The translations under genes and the position numbers were made by a program. The notes beneath the pieces are model-generated. The model had not been told where the DNA came from. It made no database searches and saw only the letters and a program-made list of their open reading frames with translations. A stretch of 37,496 nt of DNA, taken from contig VYCQ01000033.1 of the NCBI GenBank assembly GCA_009843865.1, positions 1 to 37,496 of the forward strand. The letters run 5' to 3'. Shown here one piece after another: positions 1 through 7,141 of this stretch (position 1 is its first letter; each line of letters starts with the position of its first letter). The stretch comes from Acidimicrobiia bacterium. Lineage in GTDB: Bacteria > Actinomycetota > Acidimicrobiia > Acidimicrobiales > Bin134.

Positions 1-55
<55 letters not shown>

Positions 56-75
56 TGGTCAGCCGATTGCGGATG

Positions 76-249
76 TCGGTGGCCACGGTCATCAACCACA
101 AGGGATGGGTGTTCGAGGGAGTTCACAACTCTTACACCGTGGCACTGGTATCGGTCACCCGCTGCTTTCCGTTGCCACATGCCTCAACACCAAGCAGTGG
201 GCCTTCGACGGGGTCGATGGCCGCTACACCGTCGCCCTCGTTTCAGCTT
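76..249. repeat. Imperfect 92-base tandem duplication in methyltransferase remnant
   Basis: Segment 76-157 aligns with 168-249 at an offset of 92 bases, which is not a multiple of three, so the copies encode the same motif in different frames. Peptides SVATVINHKGWVFEGV and SVATCLNTKQWAFDGV share most positions, and both end YTVALVS. By eye the DNA is only about 60-65% identical, which fits two diverged relatives placed end to end better than a recent tandem duplication. Confidence 0.7.
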
Positions 250-525
250 GCAAACTCAGTCTCCGGGCCGATCCCAGGGGGTGGCTTTGAGGGCGACCCC
301 GATGAGCCGTATGTAGCCATCTATCCCGGGCCAGCCAGCTCATTTGTTCACTTTCGCGAGCTAGTAGACGGTAAACCTGAGCACATACCCGTCTCTGAGT
401 TCATCCGGTGGTCGAACACCGCGGCCTTCCCTCAAATCCCCAACCGTCCAGCGTTTCGAGTCTGGCGCAAGATGAAGCAACACCCCCGTTTCGACGGCGC
501 TGACTTGCCAGATTCTTCAGATGAC

Positions 526-546
526 CTCTCTCTCTCTCTCTCTCTC
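526..546. repeat. (CT)10 dinucleotide tract
   Basis: An uninterrupted CT run of about ten and a half units lies in the restriction-methyltransferase remnant. Upstream coding similarity is in the frame of position 67. Immediately downstream, similarity (WGFHPVSELHST) is in the next frame. Gaining one CT unit or losing two would join them. Such tracts act as phase-variation switches in some restriction-modification genes. Confidence 0.85.
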
Positions 547-640
547 GGAGAGCCCGAAGTTGGAGGTTCCGACCAGTCCAAGGCGATGTCAATTCAACAA
601 ACGACAGGAGACGATTCCTCAGAGACGATGGGCATGGGGC

Positions 641-769
641 TTCCATCCAGTTTCCGAACTCCACTCGACTCACGACAGGTACAGATTTGTGAACGACGAT
701 GGCACTTCCGCCCATCACGAGAGCTCGACTCGACCAACGACAGAAGCCGGTTCTTGAAAGATGATGGGC
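641..769. repeat. Imperfect 65-base tandem duplication in methyltransferase remnant
   Basis: Copy one (641-703) and copy two (706-768) are offset by 65 bases, again not a multiple of three. They encode FHPVSELHSTHDRYRFVNDDG and FRPSRELDSTNDRSRFLKDDG, with 13 of 21 residues shared. This repeats the pattern seen at 76-249: one family motif present twice, side by side, in different frames. Confidence 0.7.
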
Positions 770-791
770 ATGCTGCGGTGAGGTATGAACA

Positions 792-1532
792 ATGAATGAG
801 GTTTGGCCTGTTTATGCTGGTAAGAGCTTTAATCTTTGGCAGCCTGACACCGGTAACTACTATGACAGCGTTGATGCATCGAGTATCACCGCACACTTGT
901 ACGAAAAGCGATATCGGCAGAGCAGGGTGAAGTCCTCAGCTTTCGCTCAGATTGACGAAACTATCCTGACCGATTCCGACACCCTTGCCTGCCTGCGAGC
1001 AAGGATTGCCTTCAGGCGGGTAGCTAGGACGACTGATACTCGTACCTTTGTCTGTGCCCTAATCCCCCCACGCAGAGTTGCCACGGAAGCAGCATCCTAT
1101 TTTGAAAGAACAAGAGGTGAAGTTCGTGATGAGACCTATCTATTGGGAATTCTCTCGTCGATGATTTTCGACTGGCAGCTCCGCCGGGTTATGGAATTGA
1201 CTCTCAGCTTTACCGACCTTATGGGTATATCCATTCCCGATCCCGGTGAGGGGGATCCGGTTCGGGATCGGGTGGTCGAGATTGCTGGGAGGCTGGCGGC
1301 TGTGGATGAGCGGTTCACCGAGTGGGCCGCCGAAGTAGGCGTGCCAGTGGGGTCGGCCAACGATGAGGCCGTCAAGCAGGATCTCATCTGCGAGCTTGAT
1401 GCCTGCGTCGCCCACCTCTACGGCCTCGATGAGGACGACCTAGCCGTGATCTACGACACCTTCAGCGAGACCGTCGACTACGCCGACCGCCTAGCTGCCG
1501 TCCTCGCCCACTTCAGAGGGCTCACAGGATGA
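792..1532 (+). pseudogene. C-terminal fragment of type IIG (Eco57I-like) restriction-methyltransferase
   Basis: This open frame of 246 residues overlaps the previous fragment by 4 bases (ATGA) and continues the same protein. WPVYAGKSFNLWQPDTG follows the STNDRSRF motif in the family. It is followed by RIAFRRVARTTDTRTFVCALIPP, then a segment around FDWQLRRVMELTLSF, and a family-typical C-terminus (LDACVAHLYGLDEDDLAVIYDTF). The stop at 1530-1532 looks like the natural end of the parent protein. There is no start-proximal catalytic region, so the fragment cannot be an active enzyme alone. An ORF caller may report it as an independent gene. The ATG at 792 is probably accidental. Confidence 0.75.
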
Positions 1533-1539
1533 CTGCCCT

Positions 1540-2088
1540 CTACATCTGGTGCCGCTCGTCAATGTCAAGAGATCCATTCAGAAATCGCATGAGATTGGTC
1601 AGTGAGATCTCCGGCTCATGGGGCGGACGCGTTTTTGCACGGGCTCTGCGCCCGATCTTGCCGGTTCGCTGCTTGTTGGTGGTAGAGCGGCTTTCTCTGA
1701 GGTCACGGGTCCGCCAAGGTGCGTCGCCGAACAGAAGTTCAGGGTCACCGGTCCACAGTTCGGCATTGTGATGCAAGGCCGTTGCTACCGCAAAACTGTC
1801 GCCCAGTGCCATGTAGTAGGTCGATTTGAGGTGAGCTGTCTGCATGATGCGCGGGTAATCGGGCAGGTTGAGCACAACGATCTGCCGAAGCAGTCCGATG
1901 ATGTTCCGGGCCTCGACCACTCCTTGGACGGCGACGACGGCGCTGTAGACCTCGCCACAGTTCATCGCGCTCATTACTGGGATTTGTTCGGATATCAGAG
2001 TTTGAATTTCAGAGGCGGCGAATCGTGAGCCATTGGCGGCTTCGACAACAGACCAAGAGTCGGGAACGACCTTTGTGTCGGCAGTCAC
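1540..2088 (-). CDS. vapC: VapC-type PIN-domain toxin (TA operon 1)
   Basis: Probable ribonuclease toxin of the VapC/PIN family (182 aa), which cleaves RNA when not bound by its antitoxin. The four PIN acidic residues are visible: D10 in VVPDSW, E46 in NCGEVY, D97 in ALGDSFAVATAL and D115 in WTGDPEL. The GTG start at 2088-2086 shares one base with the TAG stop of the upstream antitoxin, indicating translational coupling. After the usual family end (TRDLR, about residue 131) there is a basic tail of roughly 50 residues, longer than the related toxin at 2480-2914. The original stop may have been lost. The gene converges on the methyltransferase remnant with only 7 bases between stops. Confidence 0.75.
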   Translation of the reverse strand: MTADTKVVPDSWSVVEAANGSRFAASEIQTLISEQIPVMSAMNCGEVYSAVVAVQGVVEARNIIGLLRQIVVLNLPDYPRIMQTAHLKSTYYMALGDSFAVATALHHNAELWTGDPELLFGDAPWRTRDLRESRSTTNKQRTGKIGRRARAKTRPPHEPEISLTNLMRFLNGSLDIDERHQM

Positions 2089-2279
2089 TACTCAGGGTGT
2101 GTGTGTTCTGGAACCCATCCTCCGCCATGTCGCTCGGCATCAAGGACTTCAACGATGTCAGGCCCCTCGTACCCCAATTCGAGCAGCCTGTCGAGAAAGT
2201 CGACAAAATCTGTCGCGCCGTCGAGGGCCTGTCGAAATGTAGATGGTGGGCTGTTGGTTGGGGTATCTGAATCAGCCAT
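2088..2279 (-). CDS. Putative antitoxin of TA operon 1
   Basis: This 63-residue acidic protein is encoded directly upstream of the PIN toxin and overlaps it by one base, the usual antitoxin position. The sequence (MADSDTPTNSPPSTFRQALD..., later FVDFLDRLLELGYEGPDIVEVLDAERHGGG) matches no antitoxin DNA-binding family I can name, so the assignment rests on size, charge and context. No Shine-Dalgarno sequence precedes the ATG. The best promoter places transcription start at the ATG itself, so the mRNA may be leaderless. Confidence 0.6.
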   Translation of the reverse strand: MADSDTPTNSPPSTFRQALDGATDFVDFLDRLLELGYEGPDIVEVLDAERHGGGWVPEHTHPE

Positions 2280-2286
2280 GAGTTCA

Positions 2287-2314
2287 AGATTACATGCGGC
2301 TCAAGTCACGTCAA
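2287..2314 (-). promoter_or_regulatory. Predicted promoter of TA operon 1 (leaderless)
   Basis: On the minus strand TTGACG (2314-2309) and TAATCT (2292-2287) are separated by 16 bases. Seven bases separate the -10 box from the A of the antitoxin ATG at 2279, about where a sigma-70 start site falls. Confidence 0.45.
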
Positions 2315-2365
2315 GCTTTTTATATTATTTCAGTATATTCCTATCTCTAACGACAAGGGGGTGCC

Positions 2366-2459
2366 ATGACCCCTGTTGAGAAGCCTGAGCTGGCCGTCAA
2401 TCGGGGGGAAGAGACGATGGCTGCGGCGTTGAATGGGTTCATCTCCCATGCTGCTGCTC
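2366..2459 (+). pseudogene. Truncated 5' end of a PLD-SNF2 helicase gene (first copy)
   Basis: Ninety-four bases beginning at ATG 2366 match the start of the full helicase gene at 3319-3412 with about seven mismatches. They encode MTPVEKPELAVNRGEETM and a further dozen residues ending SHAAA. Similarity stops abruptly at about 2459. The frame stays open to 3010, but that stretch is antisense to the second PIN toxin and is not helicase-like. The fragment has its own upstream region with an AT-rich -10-like TATATT and a purine-rich GGGGG near the ATG. It looks like the remnant of a helicase gene lost by deletion or by insertion of the second toxin-antitoxin unit. Confidence 0.8.
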
Positions 2460-2479
2460 GCCGGGTGAGCGGCTCTGCT

Positions 2480-2914
2480 TCAGTTCTTCCGGCGGTCCTG
2501 GGGGTTGATGCCCAGTTTGCGCAAGTCCCGCCGTTTCCACGGCCCGGGCTTGTTCAGGTGCTCATCACCTGCCCAAACCGTTGCATCGTGAGCGAGAGCC
2601 GTAGCCGCAGCATGGGCATCAGCCAGAGGGATTCTGTGTGTGGTCATAATCCGAGCCGCAGCACGGGTTGTCTCCAGCGAAGGCGACTCCACTTCGGCAA
2701 ACCCGCAAACGCGGCTCCAAATGTCGTCTGCTGTGAGAAACCCTTCTCGTTTGGCCAGCGTGTGATGGACTTCTCCGAGGTTGATGCTGCAAACGATCGG
2801 CGGCTGATCACCGGCCAAGAGCCTGTCGAATTCAGCCAAGGCAATTGGATTCTCTTCTGTGTACCGCATTATGGGCCATGCGTCGAGCACAACCCTTTCG
2901 GATCGCGCGGTCAG
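2480..2914 (-). CDS. vapC: VapC-type PIN-domain toxin (TA operon 2), probable CTG start
   Basis: Second probable PIN ribonuclease toxin, about 144 aa. Acidic residues are D11 in VVLDAW, E48 in NLGEVH, D99 in PLADAHAAATAL and D117 in WAGDEHL. It is clearly a relative of the toxin at 1540-2088 (compare SINLGEV/SAMNCGEV and KRRDLR/RTRDLR). The nearest standard start, GTG 2890, would remove the residues before the first PIN strand. The frame is open back to CTG 2914-2912, which overlaps the antitoxin stop as CTGA and gives LTARSERVVLDAW, matching MTADTKVVPDSW of the other toxin almost residue for residue. I therefore prefer CTG 2914, with GTG 2890 as the conservative alternative. Confidence 0.7.
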   Translation of the reverse strand: MTARSERVVLDAWPIMRYTEENPIALAEFDRLLAGDQPPIVCSINLGEVHHTLAKREGFLTADDIWSRVCGFAEVESPSLETTRAAARIMTTHRIPLADAHAAATALAHDATVWAGDEHLNKPGPWKRRDLRKLGINPQDRRKN

Positions 2915-3186
2915 AGGTCCGACTCCCAGTTTTCAGAAGCAATTGCGCTGGAAGGCTCATACAGCTTGATGATGCCGTCGCGAGCAAGATCGTGGAGAGT
3001 TCCAGGGTAGATGTCTCTAAGTGCCTCGCGTTCGGCAATGTACTGGGAAGTCAGGCTCCCTGGGGGGAATCGCCCTTTGCAGTATTCGCCAAGTTCGGCG
3101 AGCGCGGCTTGCCTCTCTTCAGGAGTCGGCAATGGGAGGCTCAAGGTAGGGGAACTTCGCCGGTCAGTGTGTTGGATTGATCCCAT
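2911..3186 (-). CDS. Putative antitoxin of TA operon 2
   Basis: A protein of about 91 residues directly upstream of the second PIN toxin, overlapping it by 4 bases if the CTG start is right. It includes LPTPEERQAALAELGEYCKG and REALRDIYPGTLHDLARDG, probably helical, and an acidic C-terminus. I do not recognise the family, and it is not obviously related to the antitoxin of operon 1. The start at ATG 3186 is chosen because GGAGAG lies 4 bases upstream. ATG 3198 is in frame but preceded by a pyrimidine-rich CCCCTCCT with no ribosome site. Confidence 0.6.
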   Translation of the reverse strand: MGSIQHTDRRSSPTLSLPLPTPEERQAALAELGEYCKGRFPPGSLTSQYIAEREALRDIYPGTLHDLARDGIIKLYEPSSAIASENWESDL

Positions 3187-3259
3187 CGTTCTCTCCATAG
3201 GAGGGGCCTTGTCTTCTCTTTGTTGCCGAGTATACGGTGACGGCAGGCACCGCTCGCCC

Positions 3260-3287
3260 ATGATACTAGTATTTCCAGTAATTGCAA
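3260..3287 (-). promoter_or_regulatory. Possible promoter of TA operon 2
   Basis: On the minus strand TTGCAA (3287-3282) and TATCAT (3265-3260) have 16-base spacing and point at the antitoxin. The -10 is imperfect and there would be a leader of about 65 bases, so this is weaker than the operon 1 promoter. Confidence 0.3.
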
Positions 3288-3318
3288 TCCTTTTCATTTC
3301 TGGACTTGAAGGAGCGCT

Positions 3319-6300
3319 ATGACCTCCGTTGAGAAGCCTGAGCTGGCCGTCAATCGGGGGGAAGAGACGGTGGCCGGTGCGTTGAACGGGTTCATCTCCC
3401 ATGCTGCTGCTGGGTTTGTGGGCGGGGCTTGTTTGGACATTGCCACTGCTTATTTCAATGTGGGCGGTTACTCGCTGTTGGCCGATTCGCTGGACCACGT
3501 CACCGGGGTGCGGCTGTTGTTGGGGGCTGAGCCGATGCCGCAAGAGAACCGTCAGCGGGCGCTGCGTTCGGAGTCGGCCAATCCAACTCGGGCGGCCCGC
3601 ACCCGGTTGCTTCAGGCATTAAAAGGCCACGAGCAGAACCTTCTCATTGAGCGAGATCATCTGGGCTTCACGTTTGAGGTTGATGCTGCCACTCGCCGAT
3701 TGGTGCAGTGGTTGCGTCAAGAGACGGTTCAGGTACGCCGTTTGGAGGGGCGGTTTTTGCATGGCAAGGCTTTCTTGGTAGGGGATCGTTCCCATGGGGT
3801 GGTGGCTGGGTCGTCTAATTTCACTTACGCCGGGCTGGCCAACAACTTAGAGCTGAACTTGGGCAACTACTCGCCCCATGTGGTGGGCCAAGTGCGGGAT
3901 TGGTTTGACGAGCTGTGGGATGAGGCCATCGAATACGATTTGGCTGCGCTGTTCGAAGCCCGTTTTGAGCCCCACGCACCTCAACTTGTGTATCTGCGGA
4001 TGCTGTGGGAGTTATATGGCGAAGAGTTAGAAGCCGAGGCTGATACTGAGGGTGCGCCACAGATTCACCTCACCTCATTCCAATCCGATGGACTGTTGCG
4101 GGCCCAGGGCATTTTGAAAAAGCGCAACGGGGTGCTGATCGCCGATGAAGTTGGTTTGGGCAAGACCTTTTTGGCAGGGGAGTTGATTCGAGAGGCCGCG
4201 CTGGATCGTCGTCAGCGGGTGCTGGTGATTACCCCGGCTACGCTGCGCGATGGGCCGTGGCGGGCGTTTCAATCGGAGTTTAATCTGCCGATGGAGTTGG
4301 TTTCGTATGAGGAGCTGATGGCCGACAGTCGGCTAAATCCTGAGCACAAAACAGCCATCAAGTTGAGCGCCAAAGACATCAACACCTACGCCATGGTGGT
4401 GATCGACGAGGCTCATAACCTGCGCAATCCCGGCACTCAGCGGGCTCAGGCGCTGCGTGGTCTGTTGGCCGGGTCACCGCCTAAGAAGCTGGTGATGCTC
4501 ACCGCCACCCCGGTCAACAACAGCTTGTGGGACCTTTATCACCTGTTGGGCTACTTCTTGCACAATGATGCCGCGTTCGCCGATGTTGGCATCCGTTCGC
4601 TGCGTGATCACTTTGCTCATGCTATGGCCCTCAACCCCGACGATCTCACCCCCGAGCACTTGTTTGATGTACTTGATGCTGTGGCGGTGAGGCGTACTCG
4701 AGCTTTCGTGAAGCGCTTCTATCCCAACGACACTATTAAGGTGGGTGGACAGGACCAGCCTATCGTGTTTCCCACGCCGAGGGTTCACAAGGTGGACTAC
4801 AACCTTGATGAGATGATGCCTGGTTTTTTTGACCGGTTTGCCCGTGCCCTCGACCCTGATACTGGTGTTGAAGATCCCAGTGTTCTCTCTATGGCTCGCT
4901 ACTCTCCGTCGCAGTTTCGTTTGGATCGAGCAGAAGCAGTCTACGAAAAGCAGCTTGCTGGCTTGTTGCGCTCGGGTTTGCTGAAGCGGTTCGAGTCTTC
5001 GCCCTATGCCTTCGCCGAGACCTGTGAGCGAATGGCCAAAAGCCACGATGCCTTTTTGTCGTTGCTCGACAACGGTCGGGTGGCTACCGGCGATGCCTTA
5101 GCTGACTGGATCGCCACTGATTCCGATGAAGCAGATGATGAACAGATCGACACTTTTCTAGATGGCATCGTGGGAGTTAGCGAGGATGTTGCCCATTACG
5201 ATGTTGAACTTCTTCGAGAACATGTTGAGCGAGATCGAAGATTGCTCAGATCATTTGCCTTCGAGGCTCAGATGGTAACCCGTCAAAACGATCCTAATCT
5301 GGCAGTTTTGGTGGAAGAGCTTGCCGTCATCGCCGCCGAAGCTGTCGCTCAGGGAATCGGTGACGAGGATGTGCGTAATCGTCGCAAGGTGCTGATCTTT
5401 AGCTATTACGCCGACACTGTCGACTGGGTTTATGAGCATTTGCTGGAGCAAGCCGAAGTCGACGAGCGGCTGGCTCCTTATCGGGATCGCATTGCTTCGC
5501 TGGCTGGCACCACTGGCTCAGACAGCAAAGAGCGAGTGTTATGGGGGTTCGCGCCTCTTACCACTGATGCCCCCGTTGGGGCCGACGAGGATCGTTTCGA
5601 CATCGTAGTTACCACCGACGTTTTGGCTGAGGGGGTGAACCTTCAACAGGCCCGTCACATCATCAACTACGACCTTCCCTGGAATCCGATGCGCCTCGTG
5701 CAGCGCCACGGGCGCATCGACCGCATCGGCTCGCACCACTCTGAGGTGTTCTTACGCTGTGTGTTTCCTGATGACCGGCTTGATGATCTGTTGGGCCTTG
5801 AAAAGCGCCTGCACCTCAAGATTGCTCAAGCTGCTGTCAGCATCGGTGTGGGCGAGGTGCTACCAGATCAGGCGGCGCAGGTCGAGATCAACTTCACCGA
5901 GACCCGAGAAGAGATTGAGCGCCTGCGTCGCGAGGATCCTGAGATTTTTGAGCGGGGTGGCACCACCCGAGGGGTGCTGTCTGGCGAGCTGTTTCGCCAA
6001 GAGTTGCGCCAAGCCCTAGAAGATGCTGACATCGCCCGTCAGATTAAGTCGCTGCCTTGGGGTGCTGGCTCAGGTATGGCTGTAGCTACTCCTGATGCTA
6101 AGTCAGGCTATGTGTTTTGTGCTCGAATAGGAGATCACCCCAAACCGGTATTTCGTTTCGTGGAGATTGATGCTGATTCTGCCAGCGGCGTGATCGACGA
6201 AACCCTGGCCTGCTTCGACAAGGCCCGTCCCCTTGCGGGCTTCGACACTTCCCGACAACTAGATGATACCGCTATTGGTGGAGCCTTTGCCGCCTGGGAG

Positions 6301-6657
6301 ATCGCCAGAACTCATATCGTTGAGCGGTGGAACTTTATGGCCGATCCGGCCAATCTTCAGCCCAGCGTCGCACCTCGCCTTCACCGTGCCGCTGAGATTC
6401 TTCGCCAATATCCACCTGCCGATCTTGCTCAAGAAGAGGTTGACCGCGCCATCGACACCATCAACGCCCCTTATTCTGAGCGCACTATCCGTACGTTTCA
6501 AGCTGCCATGAAGGGCACCGACGATCCCACAGAACAAGCCAAGAAGATCTTAGAAGTTATCCGCACCTTGGGTTTAGAGCCTTACGTACCTCCTGATCCT
6601 CTTCCCCAAATTCGCCTTGAAGATGTCTATCTCGTTACCTGGATGTTTCTTTGCTAG
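3319..6657 (+). CDS. PLD-domain SNF2-family helicase (anti-phage type), copy 1
   Basis: A 1112-aa predicted cytoplasmic DNA translocase fused to a phospholipase D-like domain. Residues 1-200 are the PLD-like part with one half-site, H148-x-K150 followed by GSSN at 164-167. The SNF2 helicase core follows: Walker A DEVGLGKT (276-283), Walker B DEAH (363-366), motif III LTATPVNN. The C-terminal lobe has TTDVLAEGVNL and the arginine-finger motif QRHGRIDRIG. The C-terminus (VYLVTWMFLC) resembles that of the second copy (KLMCWMELN), so it appears full-length. GAAGGAG lies 4 bases before ATG. Known relatives accompany DNA methyltransferases in defence islands. DISARM uses separate PLD (DrmC) and SNF2 (DrmD) proteins, and drmA and drmB are not seen here. 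The likely methyltransferase partner upstream is broken, so this copy may be an orphan. Confidence 0.9.
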   Translation: MTSVEKPELAVNRGEETVAGALNGFISHAAAGFVGGACLDIATAYFNVGGYSLLADSLDHVTGVRLLLGAEPMPQENRQRALRSESANPTRAARTRLLQALKGHEQNLLIERDHLGFTFEVDAATRRLVQWLRQETVQVRRLEGRFLHGKAFLVGDRSHGVVAGSSNFTYAGLANNLELNLGNYSPHVVGQVRDWFDELWDEAIEYDLAALFEARFEPHAPQLVYLRMLWELYGEELEAEADTEGAPQIHLTSFQSDGLLRAQGILKKRNGVLIADEVGLGKTFLAGELIREAALDRRQRVLVITPATLRDGPWRAFQSEFNLPMELVSYEELMADSRLNPEHKTAIKLSAKDINTYAMVVIDEAHNLRNPGTQRAQALRGLLAGSPPKKLVMLTATPVNNSLWDLYHLLGYFLHNDAAFADVGIRSLRDHFAHAMALNPDDLTPEHLFDVLDAVAVRRTRAFVKRFYPNDTIKVGGQDQPIVFPTPRVHKVDYNLDEMMPGFFDRFARALDPDTGVEDPSVLSMARYSPSQFRLDRAEAVYEKQLAGLLRSGLLKRFESSPYAFAETCERMAKSHDAFLSLLDNGRVATGDALADWIATDSDEADDEQIDTFLDGIVGVSEDVAHYDVELLREHVERDRRLLRSFAFEAQMVTRQNDPNLAVLVEELAVIAAEAVAQGIGDEDVRNRRKVLIFSYYADTVDWVYEHLLEQAEVDERLAPYRDRIASLAGTTGSDSKERVLWGFAPLTTDAPVGADEDRFDIVVTTDVLAEGVNLQQARHIINYDLPWNPMRLVQRHGRIDRIGSHHSEVFLRCVFPDDRLDDLLGLEKRLHLKIAQAAVSIGVGEVLPDQAAQVEINFTETREEIERLRREDPEIFERGGTTRGVLSGELFRQELRQALEDADIARQIKSLPWGAGSGMAVATPDAKSGYVFCARIGDHPKPVFRFVEIDADSASGVIDETLACFDKARPLAGFDTSRQLDDTAIGGAFAAWEIARTHIVERWNFMADPANLQPSVAPRLHRAAEILRQYPPADLAQEEVDRAIDTINAPYSERTIRTFQAAMKGTDDPTEQAKKILEVIRTLGLEPYVPPDPLPQIRLEDVYLVTWMFLC

Positions 6658-6669
6658 CTAGTTTCTAAA

Positions 6670-6696
6670 GTGGAGCTGAGAAGTGTGGTGGAGCTG
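6670..6696. repeat. 9-base direct repeat at ssrA 3' end
   Basis: GTGGAGCTG occurs at 6670-6678 and at 6688-6696. The second copy is the tmRNA acceptor end. A short duplicate of the 3' end of ssrA just outside the gene could be a vestige of an attachment site, or chance. Confidence 0.5.
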
Positions 6697-7077
6697 GGGG
6701 GAATCGAACCCCCGTCCGCTAGGCGGGTTCTGACTGTGATACGACTATTCCCGGTGTGTGGCCTTAATGGCAGCCGCGCCGCCGGGTCGGATTAGTTCCC
6801 TGTTAAGGGGCTTTGCCACCGGGTCTGTTGCCCGAAGTCAGCGGTCTTTCTCGCCGTCAGTGGTCTGTCCCTACTGTCTCCAACGCTTCTGTTGCCGGGC
6901 TGCGATGGATAGGCCCCGCGTGCCGTTACCGGTCGCGATGACTCTTGTTTCCTGATAGATCAGGCTGCAAGAGGGACACGGTCAGTGTCGTTTATTTGGT
7001 TGCCCCGTTTTGCGAGTCTGAGCAACTCGAGTCGCACAGCGCAGCCTCCGGTCCCAACGTCGAAACCGATCAGCCCC
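6686..7077 (-). ncRNA. ssrA: tmRNA (transfer-messenger RNA)
   Basis: Rescues ribosomes stalled on broken mRNAs together with SmpB. On the minus strand the 5' end (7077) is GGGGCTGATCGGTTTCGAC and the 3' end is the T-arm GGGTTCGATTCCC followed by AGCTCCACCA with encoded CCA, giving 392 nt. The acceptor ends pair as GGGGCT/AGCTCC. The tag reading frame resumes at GCA 7013-7011 and stops at TGA 6962-6960. It encodes AKRGNQINDTDRVPLAA, with the LAA end recognised by proteases. smpB lies 64 bases upstream on the same strand, and a TTGACA lies in that gap as a possible -35 box. Confidence 0.95.
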
Positions 7078-7141
7078 GTGTGTTTCATTTCGTGCGTGGC
7101 AGTATGAGCATGTTGTCAATGTGCGAAGAACAAGATACATC

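Larger units (their letters stand above)
62..795 (+). pseudogene. Type IIG (Eco57I-like) restriction-methyltransferase remnant, target-recognition part
   Basis: The frame is open from about 62 to 795 and carries pieces typical of the C-terminal half of large Eco57I-like restriction-methyltransferases. These are NHKGWVFEGVHNSYTVALVS, then DEPYVAIYPGPASSF, then SEFIRWSNTAAFPQIPN, then RELDSTNDRSRF. In that family this half carries target recognition, while the nuclease and the SAM-binding NPPY motif lie upstream, outside this window. The reading frame is broken in several places. A second, out-of-frame copy of the first motif (SVATCLNTKQWAFDGVDGRY, about 168-230) and an out-of-frame copy of the last motif (FHPVSELHSTHDRYRFVNDD, about 641-703) sit beside their in-frame counterparts. 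A CT tract lies between them. The frame ends at 793-795, and the protein's next segment resumes in another frame at 792. I consider it dead, or else scrambled by assembly at a contig end. Confidence 0.7.
2366..3412. repeat. Direct repeat pair 2366-2459 / 3319-3412 flanking TA operon 2
   Basis: Two direct copies of the first 94 bases of the helicase gene bracket the second TA operon, about 93% identical by eye. Similarity beyond the copies on the 3' side is nil. On the 5' side only short stretches resemble each other. Confidence 0.85.

Noticed and set aside
2366..3010. A 214-residue open frame on the plus strand as a gene
   Set aside because: Only the first 31 or so residues match the helicase start. 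The rest is antisense to a PIN toxin with all four catalytic acids, so it is a truncated gene start running into shadow sequence.
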